Below are positions 12,244 to 21,996 of a DNA stretch of 64,000 nt, piece after piece (position 1 is the first letter of the stretch; every line of letters begins with the position of its first letter). This stretch comes from Mycolicibacterium baixiangningiae (lineage in GTDB: Bacteria; Actinomycetota; Actinomycetes; Mycobacteriales; Mycobacteriaceae): positions 5,332,001 to 5,396,000 of the forward strand of contig NZ_CP066218.1 of NCBI RefSeq assembly GCF_016313185.1, read 5' to 3'. The notes beneath the pieces are model-generated. The model was not told the origin of the DNA. It made no database searches and was given only the letters and a program-made list of their open reading frames with translations. The position numbers and the translations under genes were made by a program.

Positions 12244-12263
12244 GTAACAGAAGCATCAGTTAC
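12244..12263. promoter_or_regulatory. Inverted repeat GTAAC-N10-GTTAC before amt
   Basis: GTAAC (12244-12248) and GTTAC (12259-12263) form a perfect dyad with 10 bp between arms, directly downstream of the GlnR-like box. It may be part of the same operator region or an XRE/other repressor site for the amt block. No data in the sequence decide between these. Confidence 0.4.
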
Positions 12264-12315
12264 TGCGAGTAATCGGCCGCCGTGGGCCGCTTATCCCTTG
12301 CAGAAGAGGTTTCAC

Positions 12316-13569
12316 ATGGATACAGGAACCACAGCATTCATGCTGTGTTGCATCATCGGCCTCACGCTGATGATTCCGGGTCTCGCGCTGTTCTACGGCG
12401 GCATGGTCTCCGTCAAGAGCTCCACCAACATGATGATGATGACCTTCGGGGCCGTCGCATCCGTCGGGATCCTGTGGGTGCTGTTCGGGTTCTCGATGGT
12501 GTTCGGCACCTCGTACGGCGGGTTCGTCGGCAGCTTCACGGAGTTCGCCGGCATGAAGGACCTGCTCGAGCCGATGACCACTGTCGACGGCCTGCCGGTC
12601 AGCCTGTTCGCGGTCTTCCAGGCGCTGTTCGCCGCCATCACCGTCGCACTGATCTCCGGTGCGGTCGCCGACCGGATGAAGTTCGGCGCGTGGATGGGCT
12701 TCGCCACGCTGTGGGCGGTGCTGGTGTACTTCCCCGTCGCGCATTGGGTGTTCGCCTTCGACGGTGTGGTGACCGAGAACTCGGTCGGCGGCTGGATCGC
12801 CAACACCCTCGGCGCCGTCGACTTCGCCGGTGGCACCGCGGTGCACATCAACGCCGGCGCCGCGGCGCTCGCCGTCGCGATCGTCCTCGGCAAGTCGGCG
12901 ATGTTCGGGCAGCTGCGCAAACCGCACAACGTGCCGCTGACGCTGCTCGGCGCGGGTCTGCTGTGGGCCGGCTGGTATGCGTTCAACGGCGGTTCCGCGC
13001 TGGCCGCAGGCAACTCGGCGGCCATCGTCATGGTCACCACGTTCGTCGCCACCTGCGCGGCGGTGCTGGCGTGGCTCGCCGTCGAGAAGATCAAGGACGG
13101 TCACGTCACCGGTGTCGGTGCGGCATCGGGCGCCATCACCGGCCTGGTCGCGATCACCCCCGCCTGTGGTGCGGTCACCCCGGTCGGCGCGATCTTCGTC
13201 GGCGCGATCGCCGGTGCGGTCTGCGTCTACGCCGTCGGCCTCAAATCGCGCTTCGGCTATGACGATTCGCTCGATGTCGTGGGCGTGCACCTGGTCGGCG
13301 GCGTGATCGGCACCCTGCTCATCGGCTTCTTCGCCAGCGAGGGCATGCCGAACGGCGTCAACGGTCTGTTCTACGGCGGCGGGATCGACCAGCTGTGGAA
13401 GCAGGCGGTCGCGGCCGGCGCGGTGATGCTCTATTCGTTCGTGGTCGCGTACATCATCGCCTTCGCGCTCAAGAAGACCGTCGGCATCCGCATCTCGCCC
13501 GACGAAGAGGAACAGGGCATCGACGCCAAGTTCCACCGCGAATCCTCATACGACTGGCAGCCCGTCTAG
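12316..13569 (+). CDS. amt: Ammonium transporter
   Basis: This 417 aa Amt/Rh channel moves NH4+/NH3 and possibly methylammonium across the membrane. About 11 transmembrane helices are visible. Family motifs are present: GLALFYGGMVSVKSS, GGTAVHINAGAAALA with the pore His, and DVVGVHLVGGVIGTLL with the second pore His. I chose the ATG at 12316 (MDTGTTAFM) over the TTG 18 nt upstream; agaggt precedes it. It leads the glnT-mgs-type block, and a strong terminator hairpin follows its stop. Confidence 0.95.
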   Translation: MDTGTTAFMLCCIIGLTLMIPGLALFYGGMVSVKSSTNMMMMTFGAVASVGILWVLFGFSMVFGTSYGGFVGSFTEFAGMKDLLEPMTTVDGLPVSLFAVFQALFAAITVALISGAVADRMKFGAWMGFATLWAVLVYFPVAHWVFAFDGVVTENSVGGWIANTLGAVDFAGGTAVHINAGAAALAVAIVLGKSAMFGQLRKPHNVPLTLLGAGLLWAGWYAFNGGSALAAGNSAAIVMVTTFVATCAAVLAWLAVEKIKDGHVTGVGAASGAITGLVAITPACGAVTPVGAIFVGAIAGAVCVYAVGLKSRFGYDDSLDVVGVHLVGGVIGTLLIGFFASEGMPNGVNGLFYGGGIDQLWKQAVAAGAVMLYSFVVAYIIAFALKKTVGIRISPDEEEQGIDAKFHRESSYDWQPV

Positions 13570-13578
13570 TCACCGCCT

Positions 13579-13615
13579 GCGGCCGGCACGGGGTGAACAA
13601 CCCCGTGTCGGCCGC
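13579..13615. terminator. Hairpin terminator after amt
   Basis: Arms 13579-13593 and 13601-13615 pair over 15 bp with a single G-U position and a 7 nt loop. The T-run after the stem is weak. It probably separates amt transcription from glnT, or attenuates read-through. Confidence 0.7.
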
Positions 13616-13681
13616 ATTTGCATGTCCATCGAGTTTCCTATCGTGATACAGTGATTCATCCCAAGAGACAAGGGTCCCGTT

Positions 13682-15004
13682 ATGTCCACCGATCTCGCCA
13701 CGCTCGCCGAGAAGACCGGCACCAAGTTCATCCTGGCGCTGTTCGTCGATCTGCGCGGAAAGCCCTGCGCCAAGCTGGTTCCCGTTGAGGCTGTCGAACA
13801 GCTCGCCACCGAGGGCGTTGGTTTCGCCGGTTACGCGGTAGGCGCCATGGGGCAGGAGCCCAAGGACCCCGACCTCGTCGCGATCCCGGATCCCGCGTCG
13901 TTCACGGCCATCCCCTTCGTCAAAGAGGGCCTGGCGATCGTGCATTGCGATCCCCACGTCGAGGGCAAGCCGTGGCCGTATGCGCCGCGCAACATCCTCA
14001 AGACGCTCATCCAGCAGGCCGCCGACGCCGGCTTCGAACCCTGGGTCGGGGCGGAGGTCGAGTACTTCCTGCTCAAACGCAACGCCGACGGCAGCCTCGT
14101 CACGGCCGACGCCGCCGACACCGCGGCCCAGCCCTGCTACGACGCGCGCGGCGTGACCCGCATGTACGACCACCTCACCGCGATCTCCACCGCGATGAAC
14201 CAGTTGGGCTGGTCCAACTACGCCAACGACCACGAGGACGGCAACGGCCAGTTCGAGCAGAACTTCCAGTTCGCCGACGCGCTCACCACCGCCGACCGCG
14301 TCATCACGCTGCGCTACCTGCTGTCGATGATCGCCGCCGAACGCGACATGGTCGCCACCTTCATGCCCAAGCCGTTCGGTGACCGCACCGGCACCGGCCT
14401 GCACCTGCACCTCTCGCTCACCAGCGGCGGCACCCCGGTGTTCCCCGCGGACGACGCCGCTCTTGACGACCGCGGCCTCGGCCTGTCGGACACCGCGTAC
14501 GCGTTCATCGGCGGAATCCTCGACCACGCCTGCGCGCTGCAGTCGGTGATCGCCCCAACGGTCAACTCCTACAAGCGAACCGGCGCAACGAGCACCGCAT
14601 CGGGCGCCTCGTGGGCACCGCGGACCGCCACCTACGGCGGCAATGACCGCACCCACTACATCCGCGTGCCCGACGCACAGCGCATCGAACTGCGCGGCGG
14701 TGACGGTTCGGCCAATCCGTACCTCGCGGTCGCCGCGGCCCTGGGGGCGGGTGTCGACGGAATCAAGCGTTCGGCCGACCCGGGTGCGGTCGGTGCGGTG
14801 ATGGAAGGCCGTAAGCCTCTGCCGCCCACCCTGCTGCACGCGGTGGAGGAACTGGAGGTCGACCCCGTCGTGTCCGGTGTCCTCGACGCCGCGGGCGGCG
14901 GCGGCGTCGCCCGCTACTTCGCCGACCTCAAACGGCACGAGTTCTTCGACTACCACGGGACTGTCAGCCCGTGGGAGGTCGATCAGTACCTGACCGCGTT
15001 CTAG
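13682..15004 (+). CDS. glnT: Type III glutamine synthetase / gamma-glutamylmethylamide synthetase-like ligase (GlnT)
   Basis: This 440 aa protein has the glutamine synthetase catalytic fold: GAEVEYFLL (metal Glu), NDHEDGNGQFEQNF, GTGLHLHLSL (ATP/metal His) and ELRGGDGSANPYLAVAAAL. Its length and its partnership with three split glutamate-synthase domains match GlnT/GMAS proteins, which ligate glutamate to ammonia or methylamine. The regulatory adenylylation loop Tyr of GS-I is not evident. With methylamine the product would be gamma-glutamylmethylamide for the downstream enzymes. Substrate preference (NH3 or CH3NH2) cannot be read from sequence. Confidence 0.88.
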   Translation: MSTDLATLAEKTGTKFILALFVDLRGKPCAKLVPVEAVEQLATEGVGFAGYAVGAMGQEPKDPDLVAIPDPASFTAIPFVKEGLAIVHCDPHVEGKPWPYAPRNILKTLIQQAADAGFEPWVGAEVEYFLLKRNADGSLVTADAADTAAQPCYDARGVTRMYDHLTAISTAMNQLGWSNYANDHEDGNGQFEQNFQFADALTTADRVITLRYLLSMIAAERDMVATFMPKPFGDRTGTGLHLHLSLTSGGTPVFPADDAALDDRGLGLSDTAYAFIGGILDHACALQSVIAPTVNSYKRTGATSTASGASWAPRTATYGGNDRTHYIRVPDAQRIELRGGDGSANPYLAVAAALGAGVDGIKRSADPGAVGAVMEGRKPLPPTLLHAVEELEVDPVVSGVLDAAGGGGVARYFADLKRHEFFDYHGTVSPWEVDQYLTAF

Positions 15005-15047
15005 ATCGTCCTGAACCACTGAAGAAAATAGAGAAAGCGAGCGACTG

Positions 15048-15944
15048 ATGTGTGGGATCGTCGGGTTGCATCTGCGCAACCCCGAACTCCATCCGCGACT
15101 GGGCGAACTGCTCACCGGAATGCTGTGCGAGATGTCCGACCGCGGTAGCGATTCGGCGGGCGTCGCGGTGTACGGCGACCCGACGTGGACACCACCCGGC
15201 CACGGCTGCGTCTCCCTGTTGGAGATCGGGGCGTCCCCCGACTCAGTCAGCGAGGCAATCGGTTCGGCGCTGGGCGTGCAGGTGTCGGTGACCGTGCTCG
15301 ACGCCACCTACCTGGTGACCGCGGAGGCCGAGTCGGAGGCGTTGCTCGCCGCGGCACGCGCGGCGTTCCCGGGTGCGTTGGTCGCCGGCTTCGGCGACGA
15401 CCTGGCGGTGCTCAAGGGTGTCGGCGAACCCCGCCTGCTGGCCGAGGCGTGGGGTCTGGCGTCGGCGCAGGGCTGGCAGGGTGTCGGGCACACCAGGATG
15501 GCCACCGAATCGGCGGTCACGCCGTCGGGCGCCCACCCGTACGCGGTCGGGCCCGACCAGTGCCTGGTGCACAACGGGTCCTTCGCCAACCACGCCACCA
15601 TCCGGCGTCAATTACGCGCTGCCGGTGTCGAATTCGACAGCGAGAACGACACGGAGGTCGGGGCGCGATTCGTCGCGACACAGCTCGCGGCGGGCCGTGA
15701 CGTCGAGACGGCGCTGAAGGAACTGTGCGCCACCTTCGACGGCTTCTACACCCTGTTGGTGTCCAACCGTGACTCCTTCGCGGTCGTACGCGACGCGATC
15801 GCCTGCAAGCCCGCGGTGATCGCCGAGACCGCCGACTGGGTCGCGATGGCGAGCGAGTACCGCGCACTGTCGGGGCTGCCCGGCGTCGAGAATGCAGCAA
15901 TCTGGGAGCCCGAGCCTGAGGTGGTTTACGCATGGACGCGGTGA
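15048..15944 (+). CDS. mgsA: Class II glutamine amidotransferase-domain protein (MgsA/GlxB-like)
   Basis: This 298 aa protein begins MCGIVGLHL, so Cys2 is the Ntn nucleophile. MSDRGSDSAGVAVY and WQGVGHTRMATESAV carry the glutamine-site Arg, and VHNGSFANH the Asn-Gly pair. It corresponds to the amidotransferase domain of glutamate synthase made as a separate subunit. In N-methylglutamate synthase it would hydrolyse gamma-glutamylmethylamide or glutamine and channel the amine. It overlaps the next gene by 13 nt. The symbol is by analogy with mgsABC. Confidence 0.85.
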   Translation: MCGIVGLHLRNPELHPRLGELLTGMLCEMSDRGSDSAGVAVYGDPTWTPPGHGCVSLLEIGASPDSVSEAIGSALGVQVSVTVLDATYLVTAEAESEALLAAARAAFPGALVAGFGDDLAVLKGVGEPRLLAEAWGLASAQGWQGVGHTRMATESAVTPSGAHPYAVGPDQCLVHNGSFANHATIRRQLRAAGVEFDSENDTEVGARFVATQLAAGRDVETALKELCATFDGFYTLLVSNRDSFAVVRDAIACKPAVIAETADWVAMASEYRALSGLPGVENAAIWEPEPEVVYAWTR

Positions 15945-16615
15945 ATTTCGATCTTCGCACCACGAAGCTGCGCGAGGTCAACACCGCGCTGCACAGCGCC
16001 GATATCGCCGGTGACTTCGTGATCCAGAATCCCGACGGCGCGCACAACGTCGCCGTGGGCGTCAACGCGCCCGTCCGCGTGACGGTCGACGGTCACGTCG
16101 GCTACTACGCCGCCGGGATGAACCAGCAGGCCGAGATCGTCATCAACGGCAACGCCGGCACCGGTGTCGCCGAGAACATGATGAGCGGCACCGTCTGGGT
16201 CAAGGGCAACGCGTCCCAATCCGCCGGCGCCACCGGACACGGTGGGCTGCTGGTCATCGAGGGCAATGCCGCTGCGCGGTGCGGTATCTCGATGAAGGGC
16301 ATCGACATCGTCGTCGGGGGCGACATCGGCCACATGAGCGCGTTCATGGCCCAGGCCGGCCGGCTCGTCGTGCGCGGTGACGCCGGTGAGGCGCTCGGCG
16401 ACTCGATCTACGAGGCCCGCCTCTACGTCCGCGGCTCGGTGGCATCGCTGGGTGCGGACTGCGTCGCCAAGGAGATGCGGGACGAACACCACGAGGAACT
16501 CAGACGGCTGCTCAAGGCCGCGGGTTTCGAGGACGACGACACCGCGGCCTACACCCGCTACGGCTCGGCCCGCCAGCTCTACCACTTCCACGTCGACAAC
16601 ACAGGGGCGTACTGA
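15932..16615 (+). CDS. mgsB: GXGXG-motif protein, glutamate synthase C-terminal-like subunit (MgsB/GlxC-like)
   Basis: This 227 aa right-handed beta-helix domain equals the C-terminal structural domain of glutamate synthase alpha chains. Glycine-rich turns repeat along it (GNAGTGVAENMMSG, GNASQSAGATGHGG, GGDIGHMSAFMAQ, GDAGEALGDS). It probably docks the amidotransferase and FMN subunits and shields the ammonia or methylamine tunnel. The start lies inside mgsA and its stop overlaps the next start (TGATG), so the three subunits are translationally coupled. Confidence 0.87.
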   Translation: MDAVNFDLRTTKLREVNTALHSADIAGDFVIQNPDGAHNVAVGVNAPVRVTVDGHVGYYAAGMNQQAEIVINGNAGTGVAENMMSGTVWVKGNASQSAGATGHGGLLVIEGNAAARCGISMKGIDIVVGGDIGHMSAFMAQAGRLVVRGDAGEALGDSIYEARLYVRGSVASLGADCVAKEMRDEHHEELRRLLKAAGFEDDDTAAYTRYGSARQLYHFHVDNTGAY

Positions 16616-17949
16616 TGACTTCCTCCAGTGACGACCGCTCCCGGCTGGGATTGCGCGAATCCGCGACCTTCGACCGGGCCACCATCGCCGGCATCCAACG
16701 TGCGGCGGACACCGGCATCTACGACATCCGCGGCTGGGGCGCCAAGCGTGCCCTGCCGCACTTCGATGATCTGCTCTTCCTCGGCGCCTCGATGTCGCGC
16801 TACCCGTTGGAGGGCTATCGCGAGAAGTGCGCCACCGACGTGGTGTTGGGCGACCGTCACGCGAAGTACCCACTGCACCTGGACATCCCGGTGACCATCG
16901 CCGGTATGTCTTTCGGCGCGCTGTCGGGACAGGCCAAGGAGGCGCTGGGCCGCGGCGCCAGCGAGGTGGGCACCTCCACCACCACCGGTGACGGCGGGAT
17001 GACGCAGGAGGAGCGTGGGCAGAGCAAGCACCTGGTGTACCAGTACCTGCCGTCGCGGTACGGCATGAACCCCGACGATCTGCGCAAGGCCGACGCGATC
17101 GAGGTGGTGCTCGGTCAGGGCGCCAAGCCCGGCGGTGGCGGAATGCTGCTGGGCCAGAAGATCTCCGAGCGGATCGCGTCGATGCGCACCCTTCCGCAGG
17201 GGATCGACCAGCGGTCGGCGTGCCGGCACCCGGACTGGACCGGACCGGACGATCTCACCATCAAGATCAACGAACTGCGTGAGATCACCGACTGGGAGAA
17301 GCCGATCTACGTCAAGGTCGGCGCCACCCGCACCTACTACGACGTCAAGCTCGCGGTGCACGCGGGCGCCGACGTCGTGGTGGTCGACGGGATGCAGGGC
17401 GGCACCGCCGCCACCCAGGACGTGTTCATCGAACACGTCGGCGTGCCCACGCTGGCGGCCATCCCGCAGGCGGTGCAGGCGCTACAGGAACTCGGGGTGC
17501 ACCGCAAGGTGCAACTCATCGTGTCCGGCGGCATCCGCACCGGCGCGGACGTGGCCAAGGCGCTCGCCCTCGGCGCCGATGCGGTGGCCATCGGCACCGC
17601 GGCACTGATCGCCCTCGGCGACAACCATCCGCGCTACGCCGTCGAGTACGAGAAGATCGGCAGCGCCGCAGGGTTCTACGACGATTTCCAGGACGGGCGC
17701 GATCCGGCCGGTATCACCACCCAGGACCCGGAACTGGCCGCCCGCCTTGATCCGGTCGAGGCGGGCCGCCGTCTCGCCAACTACCTGCGAGTGCTGACGA
17801 TGGAGGCGCAGACCATCGCCCGCGCGTGCGGGAAGGCCCACGTCTGCCATCTCGAACCCGAGGACCTGGTGGCCATCACGATCGAGGCCGCCGCGATGGC
17901 GCGCATCCCGCTGGCCGGCACCAATTGGATTCCCGGAGCGGGGCTGTGA
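16615..17949 (+). CDS. mgsC: FMN-binding glutamate synthase-domain protein (MgsC/GlxD-like)
   Basis: This 444 aa protein has the FMN/2-oxoglutarate site of glutamate synthase: GMSFGALSGQAKEAL, VKVGATRTYYDVKLAVHAGA, VVVDGMQGGTAATQ and IVSGGIRTGADVAKALALGA. It should reduce the 2-oxoglutarate imine formed with the amine delivered by the amidotransferase, giving glutamate or N-methylglutamate. The loop that normally holds the [3Fe-4S] cysteines reads DGRDPAGITTQDPEL without Cys; remaining cysteines (ACGKAHVC) lie further on. The electron donor is therefore unclear. Confidence 0.87.
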   Translation: MTSSSDDRSRLGLRESATFDRATIAGIQRAADTGIYDIRGWGAKRALPHFDDLLFLGASMSRYPLEGYREKCATDVVLGDRHAKYPLHLDIPVTIAGMSFGALSGQAKEALGRGASEVGTSTTTGDGGMTQEERGQSKHLVYQYLPSRYGMNPDDLRKADAIEVVLGQGAKPGGGGMLLGQKISERIASMRTLPQGIDQRSACRHPDWTGPDDLTIKINELREITDWEKPIYVKVGATRTYYDVKLAVHAGADVVVVDGMQGGTAATQDVFIEHVGVPTLAAIPQAVQALQELGVHRKVQLIVSGGIRTGADVAKALALGADAVAIGTAALIALGDNHPRYAVEYEKIGSAAGFYDDFQDGRDPAGITTQDPELAARLDPVEAGRRLANYLRVLTMEAQTIARACGKAHVCHLEPEDLVAITIEAAAMARIPLAGTNWIPGAGL

Positions 17950-17978
17950 TGAGCGCTTGCGCGAAGAGGACACGATGA
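17949..17978 (+). CDS. Mini-ORF MSACAKRTR linking mgsC and the FAD oxidoreductase
   Basis: Nine codons plus stop start on the mgsC stop (TGATG) and end on the next gene's start (TGATG at 17976-17980). The 20-bp core atgagcgcttgcgcgaagag differs at one base from a second copy at 44334-44353, which has the same stop/start chaining. The gaaga/gaggaca stretch can act as a Shine-Dalgarno for the downstream gene. It could be only an SD-carrying spacer repeat rather than a peptide. Confidence 0.4.
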   Translation: MSACAKRTR

Positions 17979-19174
17979 TGACCGAGACAGCTGACGTCGT
18001 CATCGTCGGCGGCGGCCTCGAGGGCGCCGCCGCCGCATGGGCGCTGGCCGAACGCGGCGTCACGAATGTGGTTCTCGCCGAACGGCATACGGTCGGTGCC
18101 GGGATGACGGGCAAATCGAGCGGCATCGTGCGCTGCCATTACGGGGTCAGCTCGCTGGCCGCCATGGCCAACGCCGGGCTGGAGGTGTTCGAGAACCCGC
18201 AGAAGTACCTGGGCGAGGCGGCCGACGACATCGGCTTCCGCCAGACCGGTTACGTCGTCGGTGTCGGTGAGCAGAACGTCGACGCGATGCGCAAGAGCCT
18301 TGCGGCGCAGCGCGCGGTCGGTGTGCAGACCGAGGAGATCGACGCCGCCGAGGTCGCCAAGATGTGGCCGTTCGCCGACCTGGAACCGTTCGCAGCCTTC
18401 GGCTGGGAGCCGCGCGGCGGATACGGCGACGCGTATCAGACCGCACAGGCCTTCGCGATCGCCGCGCGGGCCGCGGGTGTGCGGGTGCGACAGAGCACCG
18501 CCGTGCAGAGCCTGGTGACCGACGGTGAGCGCGTCACCGGGGTGAAACTCGCCGACGGTGGCGAGATCTCCGCCGAGACCGTCGTCGTGGCCACCGGCGT
18601 CTGGACCCGTCCGTTCCTCGCCCAGCACCGCATCGACGTGCCGATCCGCGTGGTGCGTGAACAGATCGTGTTCATCGACCCCGGCGTGGAACTCGGGCCG
18701 GTGCCGGTGTTCTCCGATCTGGTGTCGCTGCAGTACATCCGGCCCGAACCCGACGGCACCGTCCTGTTCGGCAACAGCGATCTGGCCGACAACGAGGACA
18801 CCGACCCGGACAACTACCTCAACCGCGCCACCGACGACTTCGTCGACATCACCGTCGAGAAGGTCGGCACCCGGTTCCCCGGATTCCCCGACGCCTCGAT
18901 CACCAGCAGCTACGCCGGCTGCTACGACGTCACGCCCGACTGGAACCCGGTGATCTCGCGCACCGACCTCGACGGCCTCGTCATCGCCGCCGGGTTCAGC
19001 GGACACGGATTCAAGATCGCGCCCGCGGTCGGCAGGCTGGTGGCGGATCTGATCGTCGACGGGCACAGCTCCGACCCCCGGATCCCCGAGACCGACTTCC
19101 GGTTGTCCCGCTTCGCCGACGGCGATCTGCTCAAGACGCCCTACCCGTACGTCGGGGCCGGAGAGATGCGGTGA
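17978..19174 (+). CDS. FAD-dependent amino-acid oxidoreductase (sarcosine oxidase beta / NMG dehydrogenase MgdA-like)
   Basis: This 398 aa DAO-family flavoprotein has the dinucleotide fold at its start (VVIVGGGLEGAAAAWALAERG), the GKSSGIVRCHYG active-site face and the end motif GFSGHGFKIAPAVGRLVADL. In the block's context it would oxidise N-methylglutamate to glutamate and a one-carbon unit, as MgdA does within MgdABCD. The other dehydrogenase subunits are absent, so it may work alone as an oxidase or act on a related secondary amine such as sarcosine. I chose the ATG at 17978, 7 nt after gaagag; the ATG at 17975 is equally in frame. Confidence 0.85.
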   Translation: MTETADVVIVGGGLEGAAAAWALAERGVTNVVLAERHTVGAGMTGKSSGIVRCHYGVSSLAAMANAGLEVFENPQKYLGEAADDIGFRQTGYVVGVGEQNVDAMRKSLAAQRAVGVQTEEIDAAEVAKMWPFADLEPFAAFGWEPRGGYGDAYQTAQAFAIAARAAGVRVRQSTAVQSLVTDGERVTGVKLADGGEISAETVVVATGVWTRPFLAQHRIDVPIRVVREQIVFIDPGVELGPVPVFSDLVSLQYIRPEPDGTVLFGNSDLADNEDTDPDNYLNRATDDFVDITVEKVGTRFPGFPDASITSSYAGCYDVTPDWNPVISRTDLDGLVIAAGFSGHGFKIAPAVGRLVADLIVDGHSSDPRIPETDFRLSRFADGDLLKTPYPYVGAGEMR

Positions 19175-19213
19175 CGCGCTGCCTGCGTTTCCGCTAGCGA
19201 GACGCCGGCTTAG

Positions 19214-19219
19214 TAGGGT
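19214..19219 (+). promoter_or_regulatory. -10 element for a leaderless transcript
   Basis: TAGGGT, then 6 nt, then the GTG at 19226 of the XRE-cupin gene. There is no Shine-Dalgarno, which fits a leaderless start and shows the regulator has its own promoter. Confidence 0.6.
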
Positions 19220-19225
19220 GGACGG

Positions 19226-19873
19226 GTGAACGACGTTCCGCTGCTCCGCAACGAGTCGGGGACCGCGCGCGAGCGCGACCCGCAGGAGCCGGTCGAGGAC
19301 ACCGAGTTCGAGGCGGCGATCGGGCGTAACGTGCGCAAACTCCGGCAGCAGCACGGGCTCACCGTTGCCGAGATGGCCACCCGCGTCGGGATCTCCAAGG
19401 CCATGATGAGCAAGATCGAGAACGCCCAGACGTCGTGCAGCCTGTCCACGCTCGCGCTGCTGGCCAAGGGCTTCGACGTGCCGGTCACCAGCCTCTTCCG
19501 CGGTGCGGACGTCGAGCGTCCAGCCGCGTTCGTCAAGGCGGGGACCGGCGCCCGGATCGTGCGCAATGGCACCAAGGAAGGCCACGACTACCAGCTGCTC
19601 GGGTCGCTGCGCGGTGAGCACAAGCGGCTGGAGTGCCTGGAAGTCACTCTGTCGGAGAAGAGCCGGACCTATCCTCTGTTCCAGCACCCGGGCACCGAGT
19701 TCATCTACATGCTCGAAGGCGTCATGGACTACAGCCACAGCCGGTCGGTGTACCGCCTGCACCCCGGCGATTCCCTGCAGATCGACGGGGAAGGCGCGCA
19801 CGGCCCCGTCGACCTGGTCGAACTGCCGATCCGGTTCCTGTCGGTCATCGCGTTCCCCGACTCGCAAATCTGA
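19226..19873 (+). CDS. XRE-family regulator with C-terminal cupin domain
   Basis: This 215 aa regulator has a helix-turn-helix at residues about 30-90 (IGRNVRKLRQQHG, VAEMATRVGISKAMMSKIENAQ), followed by a small beta-barrel cupin (HPGTEFIYMLEGVMDY, YRLHPGDSLQIDGEGAHGP) with metal-type His/Glu positions. Such proteins sense a small ligand, often an amine or amino acid. Its position at the end of the amt-glnT-mgs block suggests it controls that block. It is leaderless, so probably expressed on its own. Confidence 0.88.
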   Translation: MNDVPLLRNESGTARERDPQEPVEDTEFEAAIGRNVRKLRQQHGLTVAEMATRVGISKAMMSKIENAQTSCSLSTLALLAKGFDVPVTSLFRGADVERPAAFVKAGTGARIVRNGTKEGHDYQLLGSLRGEHKRLECLEVTLSEKSRTYPLFQHPGTEFIYMLEGVMDYSHSRSVYRLHPGDSLQIDGEGAHGPVDLVELPIRFLSVIAFPDSQI

Positions 19874-19878
19874 TCCTC

Positions 19879-19932
19879 GAGACTGCGGTGAGATCGCCAA
19901 TCTCCCCGGAATCGTGATCTCACCGCGGTCTC
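19879..19932. repeat. 17-bp intergenic palindrome after the XRE gene
   Basis: Arms 19879-19895 (gagactgcggtgagatc) and 19916-19932 pair with one G-U position around a 20 nt loop. It directly follows the XRE stop and could terminate its transcript, although no T-tract follows. The total span is 54 bp, like the other palindromes in the window. Confidence 0.7.
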
Positions 19933-19972
19933 GGCGGGTTCGGGCCATTTGGGGCGTGGCGGCGCCAGGGTC

Positions 19973-19978
19973 TACAGT
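19973..19978 (+). promoter_or_regulatory. -10 element of the leuA attenuator transcript
   Basis: TACAGT is followed by 7 nt and the GTG of the leader peptide, so the leader is read from the first base of the RNA. A possible -35 (TTGGGG, 19949-19954) lies 18 bp upstream. Confidence 0.6.
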
Positions 19979-19985
19979 GGTCAGC

Positions 19986-20020
19986 GTGCAGCGGGCGCTC
20001 CTTCTCGGTCGCCGCGGCGG

Positions 20021-20027
<7 letters not shown>
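19986..20027 (+). CDS. leuL: Leucine leader peptide for leuA attenuation
   Basis: The 13-codon ORF VQRALLLGRRGGV has three consecutive Leu codons (ctc ctt ctc), then Arg and Gly codons, and ends 75 nt before leuA. Low charged tRNA-Leu would stall the ribosome on the Leu codons and change RNA folding downstream. Leader peptides before leuA are known in actinobacteria such as corynebacteria. The start is leaderless (TACAGT 7 nt upstream). The ORF is very short, but the Leu run plus competing stems make chance unlikely. Confidence 0.7.
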
Positions 20028-21908
<1,881 letters not shown>

Positions 21909-21953
21909 CCCGCGCAATATCGGCGGTACTGCCAGGACACCGGCCAGTAACGC

Positions 21954-21986
21954 ATCACTGTTTGCCTGGTTCCACCAGACAGTGAT
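21954..21986. promoter_or_regulatory. Nested palindrome ending at the Shine-Dalgarno of the first monooxygenase gene
   Basis: Outer arms atcactgt (21954-21961) and acagtgat (21979-21986) and inner arms ctggt/accag enclose tcc. The stem has one 4 nt bulge and ends right before the GGGAGA that serves the ATG at 21997. It may be an operator, or an RNA hairpin that masks or exposes the ribosome site. Confidence 0.55.
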
Positions 21987-21996
21987 GGGAGATCGA

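Noticed and set aside
12256..13536. Antisense frame rich in Asp, Glu, Gly and Arg opposite amt
   Set aside because: The composition mirrors the membrane helices of Amt; no Shine-Dalgarno or promoter.
13469..15307. Antisense frame of about 600 codons opposite glnT
   Set aside because: The same GC-driven effect; glnT motifs are unambiguous on the plus strand.
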